From NCBI GenBank assembly GCA_900553205.1, contig USCK01000027.1:1-15451 (forward strand): a DNA stretch of 15,451 nucleotides, given 5' to 3'. Made by a program: the position numbers and the translations under genes. The notes under the pieces are model-generated. The model was given only the letters and a program-made list of their open reading frames with translations. It did not search any database and was not told the origin of the DNA. This document shows positions 7,064 to 12,558 of the stretch, piece after piece; within the stretch, counting starts at the first letter, position 1; every line of letters starts with the position of its first letter. This DNA is from an uncultured bacterium (GTDB lineage: Bacteria > Cyanobacteriota > Vampirovibrionia > Gastranaerophilales > Gastranaerophilaceae).

Positions 7064-8692
7064 ATGATAACAACACAAAACCTTACTGTGAGTTTTGGCT
7101 CACAAGTACTATTTAAGAATGTAAGTATAAAATTTACCCCTGGGAATTGTTATGGGTTGATAGGTGCAAATGGTGCAGGAAAAAGTACTTTTTTGAAAGT
7201 TCTTGCTGGTGATATTGAGCCGACAGAAGGTGAAGTGCATATCCAAAAAGGTCAAAGAATTGCAGTATTAAAACAAAACCACTTTGAATTTGATGAATAT
7301 CCTGTAATTGAAACCGTAATAATGGGGCATAAAGAACTTTATCAAGTAATGAAGGAGAAAGATGAACTTTATGCAAAACCTGATTTTAATGATGAGGACG
7401 GTATGCGAGTTGCAGATTTAGAAACTCGTTTTGCAGAGCTTGATGGTTGGCAGGCAGATTCAATGGCTGCCTCTTTACTGTCAGAATTGGGAATTGATGA
7501 TTCTTTGCATTATTCTTTGATGAGTGAACTGTCTGGTAGTGAAAAGGTCAGAGTATTATTGGCTCAGGCTTTGTTTGGCAATCCTGATATTTTGTTATTA
7601 GACGAACCTACAAACCACTTGAGTTTGGAAACTATTGCTTGGTTAGAAGAATTTTTAATCAATTTCCAAAACACAGTTATTGTTGTATCTCACGACAGAC
7701 AGTTTTTAGATAATGTATGTACACATATTGCTGATATTGATTACAAAAATATTCAGCTTTATACAGGTAACTATTCTTTCTGGTCACAGGCTAATATGTT
7801 GATTCAAAAACAAAAAGAAGAACAAAATAAAAAGACAGAAGAAAAGATTGCCGAATTGAAAGCTTTTATTGCGAGATTTAGTGCAAATGCTTCAAAAGCT
7901 AAACAGGCAACTTCTAGAAAAAATATGTTGGATAAATTGTCATTAGAAGAAATTATACCGTCCTCAAGACAATATCCTAGAATTAGATTCAATTATGTAA
8001 AAATTCCTGGGAAAGATGTTGTAACAATAGATAAATTAAACAAATCAGTTGACGGGAATTTGTTAATAAAGAATTTCAGCTTAGATGTTGTGCAAGGTGA
8101 AAAAATTGCTTTTATATCACCTGTACCTATGACAATAACAACCTTGTTCCAAATGTTGGCAGGTGAAGTAGAGCCTGATTCAGGGAAAATTGATTGGGGC
8201 GTTACTGCAACTCGTTCATATTTTCCAAAAGATAATACAAAATATTTTGATAATGATTTGAACTTGATTCAATGGCTGGCACAGTTCTCTAAAGAACAAC
8301 ATATAAGTTATTTAAGAGGATATTTGGGCAGAATGTTGTTTTCGGGTGAAGAAAGTGAAAAACTGTCAAAGGTTTTGTCAGGTGGTGAAAAAGTAAGATG
8401 TTTGTTTGCCAAAATGATGGTTGAAGAATCAAATGTACTTATTTTTGATGAACCTACAAACCATTTGGACTTGGAATCAATAACAGCGTTGAATAATGCT
8501 TTGATAGATTATACAGGTACGGTTCTGTTTACTTCTCAAGATTATCAGTTTATTAATACTGTTGCGAATAGAATAATTGAGATTACTCCACACGGTTGGA
8601 TAAATGCACAATGTAAATATGAAGAATACCTTGCAAATCCAAATTACCAAAAGAGAAGAAAAGAACTGTATAAAATGGGTGCGTTAGCTTAA
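7064..8692 (+). CDS. ybiT: ABC-F ATPase, YbiT-like, with degenerate second nucleotide-binding site
   Basis: ABC-F proteins have two ABC domains and no membrane part, and act on the ribosomal E site. The 542 aa align along their whole length with what I recall of E. coli YbiT, including VIMGHKEL (85-92), RFSANASK (271-278) and ATSRKNMLDKLSLEEI (282-297). Domain 1 is intact: Walker A GANGAGKST (34-42), signature LSGSEK (156-161), Walker B/catalytic Glu ILLLDEPTNHL (176-186), switch His in SHDR (H210). Domain 2 keeps LSGGEK (438-443) and IFDEPTNHLDLES (460-472). However, its Walker A position reads SPVPMTITT (352-360) instead of GxNGxGKST, so Gly and Lys are gone, and the switch motif is SQDYQF (491-496), with Gln for His. 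One composite ATP site is therefore expected to be inactive. The frame is open and unbroken across it, so this is not a simple frameshift. Confidence 0.93.
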   Translation: MITTQNLTVSFGSQVLFKNVSIKFTPGNCYGLIGANGAGKSTFLKVLAGDIEPTEGEVHIQKGQRIAVLKQNHFEFDEYPVIETVIMGHKELYQVMKEKDELYAKPDFNDEDGMRVADLETRFAELDGWQADSMAASLLSELGIDDSLHYSLMSELSGSEKVRVLLAQALFGNPDILLLDEPTNHLSLETIAWLEEFLINFQNTVIVVSHDRQFLDNVCTHIADIDYKNIQLYTGNYSFWSQANMLIQKQKEEQNKKTEEKIAELKAFIARFSANASKAKQATSRKNMLDKLSLEEIIPSSRQYPRIRFNYVKIPGKDVVTIDKLNKSVDGNLLIKNFSLDVVQGEKIAFISPVPMTITTLFQMLAGEVEPDSGKIDWGVTATRSYFPKDNTKYFDNDLNLIQWLAQFSKEQHISYLRGYLGRMLFSGEESEKLSKVLSGGEKVRCLFAKMMVEESNVLIFDEPTNHLDLESITALNNALIDYTGTVLFTSQDYQFINTVANRIIEITPHGWINAQCKYEEYLANPNYQKRRKELYKMGALA

Positions 8693-8706
8693 ATTTTTAC
8701 TTTATT

Positions 8707-8771
8707 GAGCGCTAACAAAATATCTCTAACAAGGCTCGAAAGAGATTCTTCGCCTACGGCTCTGAATGACA
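8707..8771. repeat. Dispersed imperfect repeat between convergent genes
   Basis: The 65-bp stretch is noticeably richer in G+C than its surroundings. On the minus strand it starts TGTCATTCAGAGCCG and continues GCGAAGAATCTC, ending in GTTAGCGCTC. The partly palindromic core ATCTCT (8722-8727)/AGAGAT (8741-8746) could form a hairpin. The 11-mer TGTCATTCAGA recurs at 15361-15371, followed there by a GAGCGTTAGCGAAG block. This resembles the TGTCATT...GCGAAG...ATC intergenic repeats scattered in many bacterial genomes. It may also serve as a weak terminator for the two convergent genes. Confidence 0.55.
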
Positions 8772-8774
8772 TTC

Positions 8775-9221
8775 TTAACTCTTATTCACTTCTTTATAAT
8801 GTCTATATGTATCAATAGCAAGTCCGAATAGACCAATCGCTGTTCCATAGATTAAAGCTCTTTTTGCCATAACCTTTGGCATAGAAAGGTTATGAAGCCC
8901 TTTTATATACTCTTTGTATTCTTTTACATTAACACCTTTGGCATGAAGTCCTGCAATCGCAGATTTTTTCTCTGCAAAAGAGTAGTTTTTATATTCTTCA
9001 ACTGCTTTTTTTGCTGAACTTCTTGCAGAATATACGGTCGCAAAACCGTCTCCAATCCCTGCACATATACCAAATAATATTCCGTTACCTGTGCTTTTGA
9101 ATCCTGATTTTGTAAAGGTTTGATTAGTTGTTTGAGTCTGCTGTGTCGTAGTGTTATCAACAACTTTTGGGGTAGTTGTTGCAGGCTTTGGAATTACACT
9201 TTTTATTGCTGATAATACCAT
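8775..9221 (-). CDS. Unrecognised small protein with two glycine-rich hydrophobic segments
   Basis: I do not recognise this 148-aa protein. It starts with a short amphipathic stretch (MVLSAIKSVI), then a Thr/Gln/Asn-rich, low-complexity region (14-37). A glycine-punctuated hydrophobic segment follows, GNGILFGICAGIGDGFATV (45-63), then a charged helical middle part (68-118) and a second hydrophobic segment ALIYGTAIGLFGLAID (122-137). Two membrane-spanning or membrane-inserting helices with a cytoplasmic charged loop are plausible. There is no cleavable signal peptide. An in-frame TTG at 9227 exists, but the AAGG Shine-Dalgarno fits the ATG at 9221, with seven bases between. It is alone on its strand, convergent with the ABC-F gene. 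Proline/threonine-rich N-termini of this sort are common in lineage-specific proteins; function unknown. Confidence 0.7.
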   Translation of the reverse strand: MVLSAIKSVIPKPATTTPKVVDNTTTQQTQTTNQTFTKSGFKSTGNGILFGICAGIGDGFATVYSARSSAKKAVEEYKNYSFAEKKSAIAGLHAKGVNVKEYKEYIKGLHNLSMPKVMAKRALIYGTAIGLFGLAIDTYRHYKEVNKS

Positions 9222-9319
9222 TTTCAAACCTTATAATTAAGTCACTATGTTTGTAATAAAACAAGTAAAATAAAAAATTGCGAAATTGTTAATATTTATT
9301 TACAGAAAACAGGTAAATT

Positions 9320-9484
9320 TTAAAATGTAAAATTAAACAATTCTTTAATTTCTACATCAAGAGCGTTTGCAATAGATATAAGTGTTTGTAATGAAGGATT
9401 GGTTTCTGCGCGTTCAATTTGACCAATGAAGTTAAAATTCAAATTGACTTTTTCTGCGAGTTTCATTTGAGATATTTTTTGTAG
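9320..9484 (-). pseudogene. N-terminally truncated XRE-family (Cro/CI) repressor remnant
   Basis: On the minus strand, reading from a TAG near 9487-9485 to TAA at 9322-9320, the frame encodes LQKISQMKLAEKVNL followed by NFIGQIERAETNPSL, QTLISIANALDVEIKELF and NFTF. This is helices 2-5 of a typical HTH_3 domain (pattern SQ..LA......IG.IER....PS...L..IA.AL.V...ELF). The first helix and the usual start are missing: the stop codon precedes LQK. The only ATG (9464-9466) would give a 48-aa protein lacking part of the domain, with no clear Shine-Dalgarno. A minus-strand stretch at about 9699-9664 reads GKLGKDSKIRLS then stop, which resembles the missing first helix. The gene may therefore have been split by roughly 180 bp; that last point is weak. 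Confidence 0.6.
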
Positions 9485-9496
9485 CTACTTGATAAA

Positions 9497-9535
9497 ATAA
9501 GATAAATATTTACCTATAGTAAATATTTATCTTAT
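9497..9535. repeat. 39-bp AT-rich palindrome (17-bp arms)
   Basis: ATAAGATAAATATTTAC at 9497-9513 is exactly inverted at 9519-9535 with a 5-nt loop CTATA. No T-run follows on either strand. It directly adjoins the broken end of the XRE remnant and could be its former operator, a hairpin element, or part of an inserted sequence. Confidence 0.6.
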
Positions 9536-9545
9536 CAAAGGAACG

Positions 9546-9576
9546 AAAAACAATGTCATTGGAAGCCTGACATTGT
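9546..9576 (-). terminator. Minus-strand hairpin terminator
   Basis: On the minus strand, ACAATGTCA (9576-9568) and TGACATTGT (9558-9550) form a 9-bp stem with a 9-nt loop, followed by T5 (complement of 9546-9550). The stem is not very G+C rich, but the layout is that of an intrinsic terminator. Confidence 0.55.
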
Positions 9577-9577
9577 A

Positions 9578-9631
9578 CCCGATACAATAATCACCATTAA
9601 TCAACAGCTAATGCCGATTGATTGTGTCGGG
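9578..9631 (-). ncRNA. Imperfect long hairpin between two minus-strand terminators (possible small RNA)
   Basis: CCCGATACAAT (9578-9588) pairs with ATTGTGTCGGG (9621-9631) over 11 positions with one G-T pair, and inner short complementary pieces (AATC/GATT, ATTA/TAAT) could extend the structure. On the minus strand it is immediately followed by the terminator at 9576-9546. No promoter is evident, and it matches no RNA family I know, so it is only a candidate. Confidence 0.25.
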
Positions 9632-9635
9632 TTAT

Positions 9636-9659
9636 AAAAAAAGCGACACATAGTGTCGC
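9636..9659 (-). terminator. Rho-independent terminator on the minus strand
   Basis: A G+C-rich 7-bp stem GCGACAC/GTGTCGC (9643-9649 with 9653-9659), a 3-nt loop and, on the minus strand, T7 (complement of 9636-9642). It is the first good terminator downstream of the 185-aa gene, about 100 bp after its stop. Confidence 0.8.
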
Positions 9660-9717
9660 AAGTCTTAACTTAATCTTATCTTACTATCTTTCCCTAATTT
9701 CCCACATAGGGTTGATA

Positions 9718-9744
9718 AGAGAAACCTTTGAAAAGGTTTGCTCT
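9718..9744. repeat. Hairpin in the 3' region of the 185-aa gene
   Basis: AAACCTTT (9722-9729) and AAAGGTTT (9732-9739) are exact inverted copies, and AGAG/CTCT extend the stem past one bulged G. No T-run follows, so it may protect the 3' end of the minus-strand mRNA rather than terminate it. Confidence 0.4.
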
Positions 9745-9759
9745 ATTAATAAATCTTGC

Positions 9760-10317
9760 CTAGGCTGCAGCGTTTTCGTATAATGCTTCCATCATTGCAT
9801 CATAGAATTTTGGTCCAAGAATATTCATTCCTTCTTCGCTTGATTCAACTTGTTTATTTTCTTCATTGATTCTGCCACTTGCGATAGCCATATCTGTATG
9901 GAAGTTTACTGCATCTGTATCTGCATCAGAGATTTGAGCCATTTCTCTTGTTTCTTTAGGGGCTTCAGTTTTGCCAAGAGCACCAAGAGTTGATTTTGTA
10001 TCGGCTTTTACAGGTTTTTCTTCGATATATGTATTAACTTTATCAATGTTTAATTCAGTGTCATCAAGTAAAGCCATCAAATCATTAACAGAAACTTCAT
10101 CAAATTCACCTTTAGCTTGAGTATTATTTGATTTAGTGAAAGAATCACCAATAGGGTCACTAATATTTGCTAATTGGTTTTTGAAAGCTGATTGAACATT
10201 TTTAGCTTCTTTAACTTCTTTTCCAGTATTTATTTGAGAATCTTTTGTTTCTATGTTACCAGCATTTCTCATAGCTGAAAAGAAAGCGTTTTTAAAACCA
10301 TTAATATCGAAACCCAT
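9760..10317 (-). CDS. Unrecognised acidic, probably disordered protein
   Basis: I do not recognise this 185-aa protein. It has no signal peptide, no membrane segment, and no Cys or Trp. It is rich in Asp, Glu, Asn, Lys and Ala. The N-terminus MGFDINGFKNAFFSAMRNAG could form an amphipathic helix. Residues 21-165 look mostly disordered and polar, with one short leucine-rich helix (VNDLMALLDD, 77-86). The C-terminus GPKFYDAMMEALYENAAA is again a helical, more hydrophobic segment ending in three alanines. The ribosome-binding site is strong: AGGAG (complement of 10326-10330) eight bases before the ATG. It appears monocistronic, with a terminator near 9640. Translation signals and clean codon structure argue that it is real; function is unknown, and a secreted substrate or scaffold would be pure guesswork. 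Confidence 0.75.
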   Translation of the reverse strand: MGFDINGFKNAFFSAMRNAGNIETKDSQINTGKEVKEAKNVQSAFKNQLANISDPIGDSFTKSNNTQAKGEFDEVSVNDLMALLDDTELNIDKVNTYIEEKPVKADTKSTLGALGKTEAPKETREMAQISDADTDAVNFHTDMAIASGRINEENKQVESSEEGMNILGPKFYDAMMEALYENAAA

Positions 10318-10548
10318 AGTATATTCTCCTATTTTCCTAATTATTTATTTCTTATGTATATATAAAGTATATACAAGATGAAAAATTGCCTTTTTAGTCC
10401 TATAATATTAAGAAATGTTACAAGGCGTAGGCAAGGTGTGAAAATGCGCTGTTTTTGACCAATTTTGCATATTTATTTCATCTATTTGTATGATGAATTA
10501 TTATAAAAATAAATCAATAATATGTTTGGAGATAGTGTAGGTGAAAGC
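10318..10548. promoter_or_regulatory. Divergent intergenic region with likely promoters
   Basis: This AT-rich region separates the 185-aa gene (-) from the four-cysteine protein (+). A TTGACC at 10455-10460 looks like a -35 but lacks a well-spaced -10. A TATAAA-type box at 10502-10507 is better placed for the plus-strand gene. Repeated TATATA tracts at 10357-10374 could hold the minus-strand -10. I see no gene or RNA here. Confidence 0.3.
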
Positions 10549-10752
10549 ATGGCAGGAGAGTTTTTTTATCCACAAACAAATGGAGAGTTATCAGATTCTA
10601 TTACTCAGAATTGGACAGAACAAGCTCTCGAATGTTACCGTTTGAACGGTGATTGCTCTCAATGCTCAATATCAAAAGGGCATTATTCTTTTGTCTGCCA
10701 AATGCCTAAAGTTATTGAAGCGCTAAAAGCTCTTTACGGCGAACCTCAATAA
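10549..10752 (+). CDS. Small four-cysteine protein, possible metal-binding knuckle
   Basis: This 67-aa protein has C29, C36, C39 and C50 arranged as C-x6-C-x2-C-x10-C in ALECYRLNGDCSQC and SFVCQMPKVI. That looks like a small zinc ribbon or an iron-sulfur or disulfide cluster, followed by an amphipathic C-terminal helix (VIEALKALYG, 55-64). There is no signal peptide, which favours a cytoplasmic metal site. The frame is open from an ATG at 10522 (76 aa). That ATG has no Shine-Dalgarno, whereas ATG 10549 is preceded at seven bases by AGG (10539-10541), so the shorter form is preferred. I do not recognise a named family. It is followed 71 bp later by tcdA in the same orientation; a weak hairpin lies between. 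Confidence 0.68.
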   Translation: MAGEFFYPQTNGELSDSITQNWTEQALECYRLNGDCSQCSISKGHYSFVCQMPKVIEALKALYGEPQ

Positions 10753-10771
10753 AGATTTGTTATCTGTTGGT

Positions 10772-10795
10772 AAGCTCTTATTTAGCTTTGTTTTT
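10772..10795 (+). terminator. Weak hairpin with T-run before tcdA
   Basis: AAGCT (10772-10776) and AGCTT (10784-10788) form a 5-bp stem followed by T5 at 10791-10795. It is short and may only attenuate read-through. Confidence 0.3.
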
Positions 10796-10823
10796 GTGCT
10801 AATATGTTTCTTGGAGGTAGTTT

Positions 10824-11585
10824 TTGCTAAATCAATTTTCAAGAACAGTATTAATGATAGGTGAAGAAGCGCTTGAGAAGCTTCAAAATTCCAGAGTTGC
10901 AGTATTCGGTGTCGGAGGGGTCGGAGGCTATACGGTAGAAGCACTTGCTCGCAGTGGGGTTGGTGCTATAGATGTAATTGATGATGATAAGATTTGTATA
11001 ACAAATGTAAATCGTCAAATCCTTGCGACTACCAAAACTGTAGGTAAATACAAAACTGATGTTGCAGAAGAAAGAATTTTGGAGATTAATCCTAAGGCAA
11101 AAGTAACAAAATACAATATGTTTTTTACACCTGATAATGCTGATGAATTTGATTTTTTAAAATACGATTATGTTGTAGATGCGATAGATACTGTCGTTGG
11201 TAAATTAGCAATGGTAGAAATCACAAACAAACTTGGAATTCCTATTATTAGTGCTATGGGTGCAGGAAACAAAATGGATCCGACAAAATTTGAGGTTACG
11301 GATATCTACAAAACCTCTGTATGCCCCCTAGCAAGAGTTATGCGTCAAGAGTTGAGAAAACGCAAAATCAAAAAATTAAAAGTTGTGTACTCAAAAGAAA
11401 CGCCGATAACACCTAATGAGGAGTGTGAAGTAAGTTGCAGGCATCATTGTGTTTGTCCTCCGGGGACTGTCAGAAAATGTACAGCCCGTCACCAAATCCC
11501 AGGCAGTAATGCCTTTGTACCTTCTGTTGTCGGCTTGATTATCGCAGGCGAGGTTATAAAAGATTTAATAGGTTACAAAAAGTAA
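10824..11585 (+). CDS. tcdA: tRNA threonylcarbamoyladenosine dehydratase TcdA (ThiF/E1-like)
   Basis: TcdA uses ATP to cyclise t6A to ct6A at position 37 of ANN-decoding tRNAs. The 253-aa protein starts NQFSRTVLMIGEEALEKL (3-20), as the family does. The nucleotide loop is GVGGVGGYTVEALARSG (29-45), followed by VIDDDKI (51-57), NVNRQ (61-65) and VVDAIDTVVGK (117-127). The C-terminus has IPGSNAFVPSV and VGLIIAGEVIKDL. A cysteine-rich insert holds C201, C205, C209, C211 and C219 (CEVSCRHHCVCPPG then RKC). I recall this from Clostridia-type members and it could bind zinc. Translation starts at TTG 10824, six bases after GGAGG (10813-10817); the reading frame has no good ATG nearby. E. coli-type orthologues are somewhat longer, Firmicutes ones about this size. 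A different ThiF-family activity is less likely. Confidence 0.9.
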   Translation: MLNQFSRTVLMIGEEALEKLQNSRVAVFGVGGVGGYTVEALARSGVGAIDVIDDDKICITNVNRQILATTKTVGKYKTDVAEERILEINPKAKVTKYNMFFTPDNADEFDFLKYDYVVDAIDTVVGKLAMVEITNKLGIPIISAMGAGNKMDPTKFEVTDIYKTSVCPLARVMRQELRKRKIKKLKVVYSKETPITPNEECEVSCRHHCVCPPGTVRKCTARHQIPGSNAFVPSVVGLIIAGEVIKDLIGYKK

Positions 11586-11615
11586 ATAAATATATCTTAT
11601 AGGTCGGTTTTGGGG

Positions 11616-11637
11616 TATAATAAAACCTGTAGAGGAG
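11616..11637 (+). promoter_or_regulatory. -10 box and Shine-Dalgarno for the glycosyltransferase cassette
   Basis: TATAAT at 11616-11621 would start transcription near 11628, just before the AGGAG Shine-Dalgarno (11633-11637), six bases ahead of ATG 11644. The -35 region is poor. A short inverted repeat GGTTTT/AAAACC spans the -10. No terminator is visible after tcdA, so read-through from it is also possible. Confidence 0.4.
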
Positions 11638-11643
11638 TATTTT

Positions 11644-12558
11644 ATGAGCTTTTTGAATAAATTATGTTCTGTTAGAAAAATAGATGACCATATTATTTTT
11701 ATGTTTTGTGGTGTTCAAATAAAGATTAAATACAAATCTCATTTTAATTGCCCAACAGTTAAAGATATAGGGGTTACAAATAACAAACGTGATACAAAAG
11801 TTATTGTATCGCTTACAACTTTTCCGGGGCGTATAAATTCTGTTCACAAAACAATTTCAACTCTTTTGACACAAACCTTGAAACCTGATGAGGTTATTTT
11901 ATGGTTGGCAGAGGCTCAATTTCCGAAAAAAGAGTTACCTGAACAATTAACTAATCTTCAACAATACGGTTTGACTATAAAATGGTGTGAGGATTTACGC
12001 TCTTATAAAAAGCTTATTCCCGCATTGGAAGAATATCCAAACGATATTATTATCACAGTCGATGATGATTTGTATTATGCAGAGGATACGGTAGAAACGC
12101 TGTATAATTCGTATATTAAATATCCAAAGAATATCCACGCTCATCGTTGTGGACAAGTTTTCTTAAAGAAAAACAAAATAGAAGATGTTTCTATGAGAAA
12201 ATTATATTTTGCAGAGTTTGAAGGTGCATCTTATTTTTATAGACAAATAGGTTATGGTGCAGTCTTGTATCCTCCAAATTCTTTGTATGGTGATGTATTG
12301 GATAGAAAAAAGTTTACAACTTTAGTTCCGACTCATGATGATATTTGGTTCTGGGTTATGGCAGTATTGAATAATACCAAAATCCGTTCAGTAAAGGGAT
12401 ATAACGAGTCTGTTAATTATGTCGAAGATACTCAACAAGTCGGACTTTGCAAAATTAACAAGGCTGCAAATGAAGGTGGTTCTGTGACAGATGCAATAGA
12501 AAAATTGTCTGAATTGTATCCAAAATTTATGTGCATACTAGAAGAAGAAAGTGTATAG
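11644..12558 (+). CDS. Glycosyltransferase, GT-A fold, first gene of the cassette
   Basis: The 304-aa protein has no signal peptide or clear transmembrane helix. Its catalytic domain begins with VIVSLTTFPGRINSVHKTI (53-71) and LTQTLKPDEVILWLA (75-89). It then has GLTIKWCEDLRSYKKLIPAL (109-128) and the metal-binding DDD motif IITVDDDLYY (136-145, D140-D142). A later THDDIWFW (230-237) is a plausible acceptor or base loop. This layout is seen in bacterial surface-polysaccharide transferases related to GT2. An unusual N-terminal element MFCGVQIKIKYK (20-31) resembles the linker motif of the GT8-GT9 protein two genes downstream. The strong AGGAG six bases before ATG supports the start. Its last 8 bp overlap the next gene. 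Donor and acceptor are unknown. Confidence 0.8.
   Translation: MSFLNKLCSVRKIDDHIIFMFCGVQIKIKYKSHFNCPTVKDIGVTNNKRDTKVIVSLTTFPGRINSVHKTISTLLTQTLKPDEVILWLAEAQFPKKELPEQLTNLQQYGLTIKWCEDLRSYKKLIPALEEYPNDIIITVDDDLYYAEDTVETLYNSYIKYPKNIHAHRCGQVFLKKNKIEDVSMRKLYFAEFEGASYFYRQIGYGAVLYPPNSLYGDVLDRKKFTTLVPTHDDIWFWVMAVLNNTKIRSVKGYNESVNYVEDTQQVGLCKINKAANEGGSVTDAIEKLSELYPKFMCILEEESV

Larger units (their letters stand above)
9222..9759. other. Gene-poor structured region
   Basis: About 540 bp without an intact gene. From left to right it contains a minus-strand XRE repressor fragment (9320-9484), a 39-bp AT-rich palindrome (9497-9535), a minus-strand hairpin terminator (9546-9576), a longer imperfect inverted repeat (9578-9631), a second minus-strand terminator (9636-9659) and a further hairpin near 9718-9744. 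The pattern fits a decayed accessory insertion or an untranslated RNA region. Nothing resembles a tRNA, transposase or integrase. Confidence 0.5.

Noticed and set aside
7134..7376. Antisense open frames within ybiT, pit, the DUF115 gene and the glycosyltransferase genes
   Set aside because: They lie wholly inside strongly supported genes, have no start signals and no recognisable protein features.
8924..9163. 79-aa minus-strand frame inside the 148-aa gene
   Set aside because: It is an alternative frame of the same strand with no ribosome-binding site. The enclosing gene has a better start signal and hydrophobic segment pattern.
9556..9597. 13-residue minus-strand frame (MVIIVSG...) within the terminator region
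   Set aside because: It overlaps the hairpin of a terminator, lacks a Shine-Dalgarno and is too short to support.
9541..9660. tRNA, riboswitch or CRISPR in the hairpin-rich region
   Set aside because: There is no T-loop GGTTC-type sequence, no regularly spaced direct repeats, and no riboswitch core I recognise; the hairpins are best read as terminators.
10422..10440. GGCGTAGGCAAGGTG block, similar to GGGCAAGGTG at 3968-3977
   Set aside because: The shared core is only nine bases, too short to claim a repeat family; possibly decayed copies of the dispersed repeat but not demonstrable.
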